A stretch of DNA of 45,229 nt from Streptomyces odonnellii (GCF_000981895.1 NZ_LATD01000077.1:1-45229); one strand, 5' to 3'; shown: positions 25,580 through 34,281, numbered from the stretch's first letter. A program made the numbers and translations. Notes: generated from the sequence alone by a model not told the origin.

Positions 25580-26521
25580 GTGGAGCAAGTAGGGGGCGGA
25601 GAGGGTGCCTCCCCGGAACCGTCTGATGTCAGAAACGAGCTCTCTGGGCAGGTGACTGGCCCGGCTATCCAAGCAGGGACGATCCATGGCGGCGTGAATA
25701 TCACAATGCCGGGCTCGCTGCCGGTAGCCGAGGATACCGATGAGGCCCTCGCCGAGGAATTGCGCAGGTCGTCACAGATCTGGCGAGCCCGGTTCTCCAG
25801 TGTCGACTTGGTTAACCTGCCACGGGTGGCGATGCTCACGCAGGGCAACGCGGTGGCGGCTGCGGCACGGAGAGCCGGACTCGACATCACGAGACCGTTT
25901 GGCGGGCAGGGGATGGCGCCGGGGGAGTTTGTCCGGATCGTTCGCCCCTTGTTCGAGACATGGGACGCGGAGGCGATGACGCTCTTAGAGCGCACCGCAG
26001 ATAAGGTGCATCGTGGCCTTCTGGTCTCTTTCGAAAGCGCTATGCGCTGCAGCAACCCGCCCGAGGTTCCGCTGAAGGAGCCGACTGGAGTCCTGACCAA
26101 GGATCCTCACCTCATTTTCCCTGTCGGGGCAAGGAAGGTGATCATTACCTTCGACCCGCGTTGGCTGACGACGGCGACGGCGAATACAACGCTTCATGAA
26201 GCTGCTCGGAATCCGCTGGTTTTCTCGGGTATCGGAACTGTGGCGTCGGTATCGGAAGAGGGGAACATTCGAATATCCGCGCTTGTGTTCGGGCAGCCGG
26301 AGACCTTGGTGCAGGCTCAGTTTGAGTATATGAAGAATTCTGTTCTGCCGGAGCCGCCCGGTTTGACGTTGGCGGACTTTTGTAATGAATTGTCAAGTTC
26401 GGAGCTGTTGCAGCTCGACGGCGTTCAATCGCAGGGAAGGGAAAACGTGAGTCGCAAAAGTGTCGCTCTACTATTCGATGAAGATAAAGTGTGCCCGGGC
26501 AGATCGATCGAGATGTGCTGA
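25580..26521 (+). CDS. Unknown 313-residue protein with an N-terminal RHIM-like amyloid-type motif
   Basis: GTG 25580 follows AGGGGGAGG at 6-nt spacing. Residues ~19-41 read NELSGQVTGPAIQAGTIHGG then V-N-I. This N-x-x-S-G-x-V-x-G-x-x-x-Q-A-G-x-I-x-G-G-V pattern recurs at the termini of actinomycete signalling and immune-type proteins and resembles the RHIM-like bacterial amyloid signalling motifs (core I-Q-A-G). After a linker, residues ~58-300 form an alpha/beta domain I do not recognise (IWRARFSSVDLVNLPRVAML, LIFPVGARKVIITFDPRW). No catalytic motif is evident. The second half has lower GC than the DISARM genes. The last 31 nt overlap the next gene in another frame. A sensor or adaptor role in a signalling pair is inferred. 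Confidence 0.65.
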   Translation: MEQVGGGEGASPEPSDVRNELSGQVTGPAIQAGTIHGGVNITMPGSLPVAEDTDEALAEELRRSSQIWRARFSSVDLVNLPRVAMLTQGNAVAAAARRAGLDITRPFGGQGMAPGEFVRIVRPLFETWDAEAMTLLERTADKVHRGLLVSFESAMRCSNPPEVPLKEPTGVLTKDPHLIFPVGARKVIITFDPRWLTTATANTTLHEAARNPLVFSGIGTVASVSEEGNIRISALVFGQPETLVQAQFEYMKNSVLPEPPGLTLADFCNELSSSELLQLDGVQSQGRENVSRKSVALLFDEDKVCPGRSIEMC

Positions 26522-27072
26522 CCCAGGTCTCGCGAGTCGTCCCAGAGTATCGGCGTGATCTGGGTATGGCCGTCGCGAGTCTATTCTTCGACGGTAACGG
26601 TGCTGCGCCCGCTGACCTCGCTGCTCGTTTCCTTGCCAGGGAACCCGCGCTCTGGAAGTCCCTCACAGTGCCTGGGCTTACTACTCTGATCCGGTCCTGT
26701 AACCTCGCTGTCGCTACCGTTTCTGGGCTGAGTGAGGAGCAGGCGGCGGACCTGCACGAGGCGATGCGTGAAGCTGTTGCCAGTTATCTCGGATACGTCG
26801 AGGTAGACAAGAAATTGCCCCTGCATGAGCAGCTTCTTCCGGAACACGATGACTACCATGTCGTCGGTGCCGAATTGCGATTGGTCTACAGTGCGGCAAA
26901 GCGCGCTCTCGACGAGGCTAATGGTGAAGACCTCGAAGCACCGTTGAATGAATGGCGGCAGGGAGGATTGTTTAGCAGCGTGGAATGGGAAGAAGATCTG
27001 GAACAGTCCGCAGTCGAACAAAAGGAGGCGTCGATGATTATAGAGGCTTGGCTGAACGCGCAGTCTGAATGA
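26491..27072 (+). CDS. Unknown 193-residue protein overlapping the RHIM-motif gene
   Basis: GTG 26491 is the first start after in-frame stops at 26479-26487, overlapping the previous gene by 31 nt. No good ribosome binding site is visible, so translation is probably coupled, or the pair is one gene split by a frameshift. The product is helical (VLTQVSRVVPEYRRDLGMAV, SEEQAADLHEAMREAVASYL) with an acidic C-terminal third ending EAWLNAQSE. No family is recognised. Base use is A/T-richer than the surroundings. Together with the upstream gene it forms a small two-gene unit right after DISARM. Confidence 0.6.
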   Translation: MPGQIDRDVLTQVSRVVPEYRRDLGMAVASLFFDGNGAAPADLAARFLAREPALWKSLTVPGLTTLIRSCNLAVATVSGLSEEQAADLHEAMREAVASYLGYVEVDKKLPLHEQLLPEHDDYHVVGAELRLVYSAAKRALDEANGEDLEAPLNEWRQGGLFSSVEWEEDLEQSAVEQKEASMIIEAWLNAQSE

Positions 27073-27313
27073 TTCCCGCGGGTCGACCGATTAGAAACCC
27101 CCTGCTATGACGCTCGGATTCCGGGATTTGAGGGGAGTCGGCACTGGCATCGACACTGGCTGCAAGAAGGGCACTCCCATACTCCCGGCGGCAGCTGTGC
27201 AGCAAGTCGAGTGTGTGATCGCGGCCACCGTGGCAGCCCCCGGACAAGGACTGGCGACCGGCGTTGCCCGTTGGCCGACGGCGTCGAATGCTGCTGTTCT
27301 TGAAGGAGTGTTG

Positions 27314-28249
27314 ATGGCTGCTAGTTCAGAGCCTCGGTTGCTGTGGCAGGACCTCCCGCCCGGGGTACGCGGTGAAATCACGGACCGCAGCGGTGCCCCA
27401 GTGCTGCGGGCCGTGTCGCAGGAGGGCGGGTTTACGTCGGGTCTGGCTGCGCGGCTCTTGCTGGCGGATGGTCGGCGCTTGTTCGTGAAGGGGATACCAG
27501 TGGGGCATCCGCTGGCGGGGATGTATGAGCAGGAGGCGGCCGTTGCGGCGGCTGTTCCGACCGGCTTCTCTTCGCCGGCTCTGCTGTGGTCGGGCGGGAT
27601 CGAGGACTGGGTGCTGCTGCTTTTCGATGACATTGACGGGCGTCATCCCAGTCTGGCCCCAGGCTCTGCCGATCTTCCGGGGGGCCTGGACACCGTGGCG
27701 TCGATGGAGAAGGTGCTGACGCCGTGCGCGTATGCCGGTGCGCGGCCGGTGGCTGAGGCGATGGCCCGGGTTTCGAGCTGCTGGCGGACGCTGGCCGCCG
27801 ACCGGCCGGGCGACCTCGCCTCGTGGTGCGTGCGGCATATCGCTGACCTGGTCGAGTGGGAGACGCGGTGGATGCCCGCGGCGGAGGGCGACACTCTTCT
27901 GCACGCTGATCTGCGGCCGGACAACATGGTGCGCGAGCATGCCACCGGGACCGTGTTCGTCGTCGACTGGGCGTTCGGGTATCGCGGGGCCGCGTGGTTC
28001 GACGCTGCCTGGCTTGTCCCGTACCTGATTATGGATGGTCATACGCCAGCATCGGCGGAAGCGGCCTTGGCCGGGGTTCCCGCATGGGAGTCTGCGGATG
28101 CCGACACGGTCACGGCACTGGCCGTGTCGGTAGCCGGGCACTGGGAGTTGGCCCGCCGCCGCCCGTCGCGGCCCGCGCTGCGGGCGTATCAGGACCGGGA
28201 GGCCGCGGCGGCGCTGGCATGGACGGCGTACCGGACCGGCTGGCGGTGA
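27314..28249 (+). CDS. APH-family phosphotransferase
   Basis: A 311-residue protein. ATG 27314 has GAAGGAG 5-6 nt upstream, which settles the start; the frame is open further upstream but with poor coding character. It has the aminoglycoside phosphotransferase/choline kinase fold signature LLHADLRPDNMV (Brenner motif with catalytic Asp) and the metal-binding FVVDWAFGYRG. The N-terminal ATP-binding lobe includes RRLFVKGIP. Such kinases phosphorylate aminoglycosides, sugars, choline or other small molecules; the substrate cannot be read from sequence. It converges on the EIIB gene of the leftward sugar-related operon and may be functionally tied to it. Confidence 0.75.
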   Translation: MAASSEPRLLWQDLPPGVRGEITDRSGAPVLRAVSQEGGFTSGLAARLLLADGRRLFVKGIPVGHPLAGMYEQEAAVAAAVPTGFSSPALLWSGGIEDWVLLLFDDIDGRHPSLAPGSADLPGGLDTVASMEKVLTPCAYAGARPVAEAMARVSSCWRTLAADRPGDLASWCVRHIADLVEWETRWMPAAEGDTLLHADLRPDNMVREHATGTVFVVDWAFGYRGAAWFDAAWLVPYLIMDGHTPASAEAALAGVPAWESADADTVTALAVSVAGHWELARRRPSRPALRAYQDREAAAALAWTAYRTGWR

Positions 28250-28297
28250 TGAGCCGGTTGTGCCGGTCCGGCTGTGACGCGTCGGCAGGGGCTGTGG

Positions 28298-28582
28298 TTA
28301 CGGGGCGGCCAGGAGCTGGGCGAGGGCTGCGGCCAGCGGGGTGACGGCGGCCGGGCCGACCACGATCTGGAAGGTGTCCCGTTCCAGGACTCCCAGGACG
28401 GCGGGATGGTCTCGCAGAGCGGTGTCGTCGACGCGGGCGCGGTCGGTGAGGGTGAGTCGTAGTCGGGTGACGCAGTGCGCCAGCGAGACGATGTTGTCGG
28501 TCCCGCCCAGCAGGTCGCGCAGGACGGCGGCGGTGCGCACGTACTTGTCCATGGGCTTTTCCTGTGCAGACGATGAGGTCAT
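28298..28582 (-). CDS. Stand-alone PTS EIIB domain protein
   Basis: A 94-residue protein. ATG 28582 overlaps the preceding stop (ATGA); ATG at 28549 (MDKYVR) is an alternative. NIVSLAHCVTRLRLTL carries the phosphorylatable Cys of glucose/GlcNAc/sucrose-type EIIB, followed by HPAVLGVLERDTFQIVVGP. No EIIA or EIIC domain is in the window. It is the last gene of an operon of glycosyltransferases, a carbamoyltransferase and kinases, which is not a PTS transport setting. It may be a phosphorylation-dependent regulator or borrow partners encoded elsewhere. Confidence 0.85.
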   Translation of the reverse strand: MTSSSAQEKPMDKYVRTAAVLRDLLGGTDNIVSLAHCVTRLRLTLTDRARVDDTALRDHPAVLGVLERDTFQIVVGPAAVTPLAAALAQLLAAP

Positions 28583-28977
28583 CGGGCGCCCCACAGATAC
28601 CGCTCGATGTCGATCTCCGCGTAATGGACTTCGGGCCGGCCGTCCCAGTACGCCTTGCCGACCTCGTGGGCGATCAGCGACCGCAGGCGCAGGTGGGAGT
28701 CGAGCCAGGTGCCAGGCAGCCGCCAACGCGACCATTCATCCGGGGCGGTCTGTTCCAGTGCACGGTGGGATCGGGCCAGGGCGTTCCGCCACTCGTGCAG
28801 GACCTCGGAGGGCACAGCCGCGGTGTCGTGTTCGTCGGCGTCGGCGAGGAAGGCTCGTATCTCGGCGGCCGTGGCGCGCAGTCCGTTCACCGCTTCGGTC
28901 GTGGCCGTGTCGTCGGGAGGGGCCGCCAAAGCGGTCAGGAGGCGGCGGGTGGTCGCCGCTGCGGGCTCGTGTGTCAT
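28579..28977 (-). CDS. Unknown 132-residue protein
   Basis: ATG 28977 lies in an ATGA overlap with the P-loop kinase, and the stop is in an ATGA overlap with the EIIB gene, so it is translated within the operon. It begins MTHEPAAATTRRLLTALAAP, is helical throughout, and has conserved-looking ...HEWRNALARSHRAL and a C-terminal YWDGRPEVHYAEIDIERYLW segment. No known domain is recognised; there is no signal peptide or membrane segment. Confidence 0.65.
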   Translation of the reverse strand: MTHEPAAATTRRLLTALAAPPDDTATTEAVNGLRATAAEIRAFLADADEHDTAAVPSEVLHEWRNALARSHRALEQTAPDEWSRWRLPGTWLDSHLRLRSLIAHEVGKAYWDGRPEVHYAEIDIERYLWGAR

Positions 28978-29612
28978 ACCGCCTCCGTTGATCGGCCGCC
29001 GGTCAGTGCTTCTCGTGGCGAGAGCTGGCGGACGAGGTGGGGTGGCAGTGCGTCGAGCAGCGTTGGCCAGCCCGAGGCGTCGGTGACGTCGAGCGTGGTG
29101 AAGGTGCCAGCGGGGATCCAGACCGGCAGGTTGTCGAGGAAGTGGCGGTAGGCGGTGAGGAAGCCGAGGTCGAACCACAGGATGTAGCGCTCATCGTGCG
29201 CGTACGCGGACCGCCGGGATATCGAGGTGCCAGGGTCGGTCAGCAGGACCAGAGTGGTGAGGTCCGGGTGCGGCCCTACGAGGTTGAGGTCGTGGCACAG
29301 GGCCAACGCCTGCTCGAAGTCGCGGTGCGGGGCCCGGCCGGTGGCAGCCAGCGCGTAGCGGTAGGCGAGGACTCCGATGTGGCACCGGTCGGAGGCGACG
29401 ATCACCCCCGGGTGGGTCCGCGACAGGTGCCGGGCGGTGCTGATGCGGTCTCGGGCCTCGTCCAAGAGGAACCGAGCGGTCGCGGTGTCCGAGGAACTGT
29501 TCTCCGGGGGCTGGGCCTCGGGGAAGACCAGCAGATGGTGCGGTAACGCGGTCTGGAGTTGGTGGAGCAGGGTGGTCTTGCCGGCGCCCGGCATGCCGTC
29601 CAGGACGATCAC
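28974..29612 (-). CDS. P-loop kinase, thymidylate-kinase-like
   Basis: A 212-residue protein starting at GTG 29612, in a GTGA overlap with the upstream fusion gene. VIVLDGMPGAGKTTLL at the very N-terminus is the Walker A loop, and VIVASDRCHIGVLAYR (~90-105) resembles the D-R motif of dTMP-kinase-type enzymes. TDPGTSISRRSAYAHDERY may form the lid. It is likely to phosphorylate a nucleotide, sugar or other small molecule made by this operon; the substrate is unknown. The open frame extends upstream into the previous gene, but the P-loop position fixes the N-terminus. Confidence 0.75.
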   Translation of the reverse strand: MIVLDGMPGAGKTTLLHQLQTALPHHLLVFPEAQPPENSSSDTATARFLLDEARDRISTARHLSRTHPGVIVASDRCHIGVLAYRYALAATGRAPHRDFEQALALCHDLNLVGPHPDLTTLVLLTDPGTSISRRSAYAHDERYILWFDLGFLTAYRHFLDNLPVWIPAGTFTTLDVTDASGWPTLLDALPPHLVRQLSPREALTGGRSTEAV

Positions 29613-31738
29613 AGCCGGGGTGTCCCGTCGGATTCGAGAGCGTCCAGAACGCCCGGTGCGAGGGCGATGATCTGGTCGGCGAGCGCGGTGTCGATCTCGA
29701 TGGCCCACTGCAGGACCCACCGGAAGTAGCGGGCGGTGTGCCACAGCAGGTGCCGGGCGTCCACCTCTGAGAGGCGGCCGAGGCGGGCGCTCTCGTCTTC
29801 GTAACCGGACAGGGCGAGGGCCGGGTCGCGGCCGTCGATCAGGCAGTTCTGGACGTACAGATTGGTGAGGTCCTCGTACACGCACCCCACCCCGCAGCCT
29901 TCGAAGTCGATCAGGCCAGGCGGCAGGCCGGGGGTGAGCAGGAGGTTGCGGGCGGAGTAGTCGCCGTGGACGAACCCCCTTACGCACACCGTCTGTTGGT
30001 CGGGTTCGGTCTTGTCGAGAACTGCGGACAGGCGGGCCCGTACGGGGTGGGCGTCCTCGTCCAAGGGCCGGATGTTGCGGCCGAACGGCGGCAGTTCGGT
30101 GAGGGCGTCGGCGGGCAGGGAGTGGAGGCGCGCGGCGACTTCGCCGAGCGTCCACGTTTCGTCCTCGTCGTGCGTGTTGTCGGGGGCGGTGCCGTTCAGG
30201 CGGGTGGCGGCCATCCATGAAAGGGCGCCTTCGACATCGTCGTTGCCGAGGACTTCGGGCACGCGCAGACCAGGTACCGACGCGGCGAGGCGGAGGCCGA
30301 TGGTTTCGCGGCGTGCCCGTTCGGCGGGCCGGTGCGTATAGATCTTCAGGACTGCGGCCTTGGAGAGGAAGACCATGGACCGGCCGCCGTAGCCGACGAT
30401 CGCTGCCTGGTCGAAGACAGTGTCGAGTGCGGATTCGGCGGCGTGGCGCGCACAGTCGATCTCACTTGCCAGCCGTGCCAGCACCGGGTGCTCGCGGCCG
30501 TTCGCCGATGTAGGTGTTTCGCCCATGGTGGGTTCCTTCCGTGTTCGCCATTCGTGGAGCCAGTATGGTGTCTGGCCTGCGAGTTTCTCGATTTCGCCCG
30601 ACCCGGCCGCCGGTGTTGTCGCCGGTCCTGAGATACCGCGTACGGATCGATAGGCGCGATGTGCCAGTCCGGCTGCCGCTGCCCAGGAGAACTCGGTCTC
30701 GATCAGTTGGCGGCCCGCTGTGCCGAGTTGTCGGCGCAGGGGCGCGTCGTCCTGGAGTCGGGCCACCAGACCGGGTATGTCGTCCATGGACGGGGCGGTG
30801 GAGACCAGCGCGAAGGTGTCCGGGGCGGGCAGTCCGGCGAATGCCTCGGCTGTGCCGACGACCGGCAGGCCGACGGCCATGTACTGGAGCACTTTCAGCT
30901 TCATCCCGCCGCCGGAGTCCAGCGGCGCCAACCCCACCTCGGCTGTCGACAGCGCGGACGGCAGATCCGGTACCGGGCCGTGCAGCCGTACGGTGCTGCC
31001 GGTGCCGAGGGCGCGCAGGGCTCGTGGGTACCGGCCGTACACGTCGACGTATCCGCCCCGCGGTGCCAGCGCCGGGGCGAGCCGGGTACGGAGGAAGCCG
31101 GCGGCGCGGGCGTTCGGCTCGTAGAAGAGGTTGCCGACGAACGCCGCCGAGCCCGGAGTCTCACGTTCGCGAAGTGGGGTCGGACCGGGCTCCACACCGC
31201 ACGGCACCACGTGCACCGCCGTCGCACGCAGAGCGGTCGCGAGGTCCGCGTCACGGCGGGTGAAGACCACCACGGCATCTGCCGCGGCCACGGCTGCCGC
31301 CTGAAGGACGGCGGCCTGGCGGCACTCCCACTCGGCGTTGCCGATCGTCCGGGCGACGGCGGCCTCGTCGTCGTGCATCTCGTACACGAGGGCGGCCCCG
31401 GCGGCGTCGGCGAGGGCGCGCCCGTAGCGGACGGTCAACTGCGTGTTGGACATCACCAGCACATCGGGGGCGAGGTCCTTCACGTGCGCGGTCAGCGGCC
31501 CGGTGTCCTCGTACACGGCGTCGTAGGGCAGATAGCGGACCGGGAACGGCCAGCGCCGGGTGGGCCTGGAACGGGGGTTGAGGTCGCACAGCAGCAGCGT
31601 CAACTCTACTCCGGCCTCGGCCAGATGCCGGTTCAGGTGCAGTGTGCGGGCGGCGGCTCCGGTCAGCGGGAGGGAGCGTTGGAAGCCGGCGGTGTCGAAG
31701 AGCACCGTGACCCGAAGCCTCTGGCGGGATTCAGGCAT
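29609..31738 (-). CDS. Glycosyltransferase (GT4-like)-APH kinase fusion
   Basis: A 709-residue protein from ATG 31738, overlapping the carbamoyltransferase stop by 8 nt. Residues 1-~365 are a GT-B glycosyltransferase: N-terminal VTVLFDTAGFQRSLPLTGAA and the nucleotide-sugar-binding GGGMKLKVLQYMAVGLPVVG (~277-295). After a linker, residues ~405-709 are an APH-type kinase with VRGFVHGDYSARNLLL and GLIDFEGCGVG. An internal ATG at 30526 (residue 405) has GGAAGGAA just upstream, so the kinase half may also be made alone. The activities suggest transfer of a sugar and phosphorylation of the same compound, but substrates are unknown. Confidence 0.75.
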   Translation of the reverse strand: MPESRQRLRVTVLFDTAGFQRSLPLTGAAARTLHLNRHLAEAGVELTLLLCDLNPRSRPTRRWPFPVRYLPYDAVYEDTGPLTAHVKDLAPDVLVMSNTQLTVRYGRALADAAGAALVYEMHDDEAAVARTIGNAEWECRQAAVLQAAAVAAADAVVVFTRRDADLATALRATAVHVVPCGVEPGPTPLRERETPGSAAFVGNLFYEPNARAAGFLRTRLAPALAPRGGYVDVYGRYPRALRALGTGSTVRLHGPVPDLPSALSTAEVGLAPLDSGGGMKLKVLQYMAVGLPVVGTAEAFAGLPAPDTFALVSTAPSMDDIPGLVARLQDDAPLRRQLGTAGRQLIETEFSWAAAAGLAHRAYRSVRGISGPATTPAAGSGEIEKLAGQTPYWLHEWRTRKEPTMGETPTSANGREHPVLARLASEIDCARHAAESALDTVFDQAAIVGYGGRSMVFLSKAAVLKIYTHRPAERARRETIGLRLAASVPGLRVPEVLGNDDVEGALSWMAATRLNGTAPDNTHDEDETWTLGEVAARLHSLPADALTELPPFGRNIRPLDEDAHPVRARLSAVLDKTEPDQQTVCVRGFVHGDYSARNLLLTPGLPPGLIDFEGCGVGCVYEDLTNLYVQNCLIDGRDPALALSGYEDESARLGRLSEVDARHLLWHTARYFRWVLQWAIEIDTALADQIIALAPGVLDALESDGTPRL

Positions 31739-33356
31739 CGGTCTTCACCGCTACGAAGCCGCTGCTGAAGACGAGGGCGTCCAGGTCGGTGTGGCAGAAC
31801 GTGGCCACCGCGTGCGCGGGGGTCTCCACTATCGGCTCGGTGTCGTTGAAGGAGGTGTTCAATACGACGGGCACGCCGGTGAGGTCCCCGAACCTGGTGA
31901 TCAGGCGGTGGAAGGCCGGATGCACGGCCCGATCGACGGTCTGGACGCGCGCACTGCCGTCGACATGGGTGACCGCGCCGAGTTGGTTGCGGCGCTGTGC
32001 TCTCACCTGCGGCGCGAAGAGCATGTAAGGGCTGGCTCGATCGACCTCGAACCACGTGTCGGCGCGCTCGGCCAGCACCGCGGGGGCGAACGGGCGGAAG
32101 AACTCGCGATGCTTGACCCTGGTGTTGAGCACGTCCCTCGTCGCCGCCCGGCGGGGGTCGGCGAGGATGCTGCGTGACCCGAGAGCGCGGGCGCCGAGTT
32201 CGCTGCCGCCGTTGAACCAGCCGATCAGTTTGCCCTGCGCGATCAGTTCGGCCGCCGCGGTGGCCGGGTCGGACTCGCGCCGGTAGGCGAACGGGCGGTG
32301 CGGATGCCGCTCCGTCAGGCCGGAGGAGGGGTGTCTGCGCAGCGCGAGATGGATTTCGTCGTCGGTGTAGGCCCGGCCGAACGAGTCCCGTCCGGCCAGT
32401 GGCATCCTGGGAATCCGGCCGGTGAGCCGGTGGATGCCATGAAGGGCGTTCCCGAGGGCCTGGCCACGGTCCGAGGCCGGAGGGGGCACGAACAGGTCGG
32501 CGCCGGTGCGGCGGCGGATCGCCTCGTTCGCGACGCAGTTCATCGCGACTCCGCCGGCGAAGCAGACGTTGGTCTGGCTGTGCACTGCCATCAGGTGGGT
32601 GACGATCCCGGCGAGGGCCTCCTCGGTCTGAGTCTGGACCCAGGCGGCCAGATCGCGTGCCCGTGGCTCGGTCCAGGCGTACGGTCTCCCGAGATCGAGC
32701 CCGGACGCGGCGGCGAATTCCGCCAGCCCTCGGTCGTGGGTCCGTGCCAGACGGCCTTCGACCTGGGCGTCGGTGACGTCGAAGAGCGGAAGACCGATGG
32801 CCTCGGGGTCGCCGTATGAGGCGAGGGCCATAGTCTTGCCGGACTCCTGCCCGTCGAAGCCGAGCCAGTTCGTCACCGCCTCGTACGTCGCACCGATTCC
32901 GCCCGCCCGAGTCCTGCCCGTACGGTTCCCGCCCACCCGGGTGAGCGCCGTACGGTCGGCGAGGAAGTAGCTCTCGGTCTGGTGGTCGTTGCCTGATCCG
33001 TCCGCGACCACGACCAGCGCCTCGTCGGCGTTGGACAGGCAGAACGCTCCGTAGGCGTGGGACATGTGGTGGTCGACGGACACGATTCGGCGAGTGTCCA
33101 TGCCGTAGCGGTCAAGACCGCCCGTGAAGCCGTCCTCCAGACGGGGACCGACGCATGAGAAGACCACGATGCCGACGTCCGCGAGGGTGAGGTCAGCCGC
33201 GTCCAGGCAGTAGGCGAGGGCGGCCTGCCAGCCGCCGCTGTACCGAGTGCGGTTCAGGCGTTCCTCGGCGATCGCGACGATCCGGTCGCCGACGACGATC
33301 GCGCATCCGCCGTCGTGTCCGAGATTTAACCCGACCGCTATTGGCACGTCACTCAT
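31731..33356 (-). CDS. O-carbamoyltransferase of the NodU/CmcH/TobZ family
   Basis: A 541-residue protein from ATG 33356. The N-terminal Kae1-like domain has VGLNLGHDGGCAIV, the metal-binding HHMSHAYGAF, VVVADGSGNDHQTESYF and FAGGVAMNCVAN. The C-terminal YrdC-like domain has GARALGSRSILADPR and VVLNTSFND. Length and motifs match enzymes that move a carbamoyl group from carbamoyl phosphate, through carbamoyl-AMP, to a hydroxyl of a sugar or antibiotic. It sits between two glycosyltransferase genes with 8-nt overlaps on both sides, so a glycosylated small molecule is the likely acceptor. Confidence 0.9.
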   Translation of the reverse strand: MSDVPIAVGLNLGHDGGCAIVVGDRIVAIAEERLNRTRYSGGWQAALAYCLDAADLTLADVGIVVFSCVGPRLEDGFTGGLDRYGMDTRRIVSVDHHMSHAYGAFCLSNADEALVVVADGSGNDHQTESYFLADRTALTRVGGNRTGRTRAGGIGATYEAVTNWLGFDGQESGKTMALASYGDPEAIGLPLFDVTDAQVEGRLARTHDRGLAEFAAASGLDLGRPYAWTEPRARDLAAWVQTQTEEALAGIVTHLMAVHSQTNVCFAGGVAMNCVANEAIRRRTGADLFVPPPASDRGQALGNALHGIHRLTGRIPRMPLAGRDSFGRAYTDDEIHLALRRHPSSGLTERHPHRPFAYRRESDPATAAAELIAQGKLIGWFNGGSELGARALGSRSILADPRRAATRDVLNTRVKHREFFRPFAPAVLAERADTWFEVDRASPYMLFAPQVRAQRRNQLGAVTHVDGSARVQTVDRAVHPAFHRLITRFGDLTGVPVVLNTSFNDTEPIVETPAHAVATFCHTDLDALVFSSGFVAVKTDA

Positions 33357-34281
33357 GGAAGACCTCTTTCTTCGTCGCGGACTTCTCCGCGCTCGCGGTG
33401 TGTGTGCGTGTCCTGGCCATGGCCAGGCGGAGTCGTTCCGCCCGCAGCCCGACGACCCGCGCGACGTCGGCCACCGCCCCGCGGCGACCTATGCGGCTAC
33501 GCAGGCGTGCGGGAGCGAGTGCGTCGCGCAGTCGGTAGCTGTCGTAGATGTCCGCGCTGGGGTGGATCGCCAGCAGCCGGGCCACCGAGACGCCGTGCCA
33601 CAGAGCACGTCCCCGCACGGCGGCGGGCGTCAGGTCGGCCGGATGGATCGCGCGGTGCACCACGGCATCCGGCACGACGACCACCAGATGACCGCTGAGC
33701 TGGGCACGGACGGTGAACTCCAGTTCCTCGCAGCTCAGATGGCGCCGACCGGTAACGCCGAGCCGGGTGTCGAACCGCGGCAGCGGACTCCGGCGGATCG
33801 CCAGGTTGCAGCCGACCGCCCAGAACGGGGCGGCGAGTTCCGCGGTGGCCTGTGGCCACGTAGGTGGTACGAACAACTGGAGTACGTCGGCGGGTACGTT
33901 GGCGGTGGTCCCGCCGGTGAAGTACGGGATCACCTTGCCGCCCGCGCAGTACGCTCCCGTGGTCTTCAGGGCGGCGGCCATCCGCCGGGCCCAGTCCGGC
34001 TCGGGACGGGCGTCCGGATCGGTGATCAGCACGATCTCGCCGTGCGCCTGCCGGATCCCGGTATTGCGCGCCCGCGACAGCCCCGGCCGTGCTTCGTGCA
34101 CGACCCGGCATGGCGTGCGCCCCAACCGGTACGGTCCCGGTGGCAGGACCGGCGCTGGATGGTTGTCCACCACGACCAGCTCAAGGTCCTCGGCCGGATA
34201 GTCCTGTGCCCGGACCGCCCTGGCCAGGTCGCCCAAGGCTTCGATATTGCCTCGCACCGCGACCACGATGCTCATCCGCAT
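33349..34281 (-). CDS. Family 2 glycosyltransferase
   Basis: A 310-residue protein. ATG 34281 has GGAGGA 5 nt upstream and overlaps the preceding gene by 10 nt; the open frame before it is not coding. It has a GT-A fold: MSIVVAVRGNIEALGDLARA, LVVVDNHPAP, GLSRARNTGIRQAHGEIVLI with the D-x-D-like TDPDARPEPDW, and the acceptor-side CEELEFTVRA. It transfers a sugar from a nucleotide-sugar donor; donor and acceptor are unknown. It is coupled to the carbamoyltransferase gene. Confidence 0.85.
   Translation of the reverse strand: MRMSIVVAVRGNIEALGDLARAVRAQDYPAEDLELVVVDNHPAPVLPPGPYRLGRTPCRVVHEARPGLSRARNTGIRQAHGEIVLITDPDARPEPDWARRMAAALKTTGAYCAGGKVIPYFTGGTTANVPADVLQLFVPPTWPQATAELAAPFWAVGCNLAIRRSPLPRFDTRLGVTGRRHLSCEELEFTVRAQLSGHLVVVVPDAVVHRAIHPADLTPAAVRGRALWHGVSVARLLAIHPSADIYDSYRLRDALAPARLRSRIGRRGAVADVARVVGLRAERLRLAMARTRTHTASAEKSATKKEVFHE

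Noticed and set aside
27107..27313. N-terminal extension of the APH gene from 27107
   Set aside because: The stretch is in frame but lacks kinase-fold character, while ATG 27314 has a proper GAAGGAG site.
28298..28735. A longer 145-residue form of the EIIB protein
   Set aside because: The extra N-terminus is an out-of-frame read of the upstream gene; the ATGA junction at 28579-28582 fits a normal coupled start.
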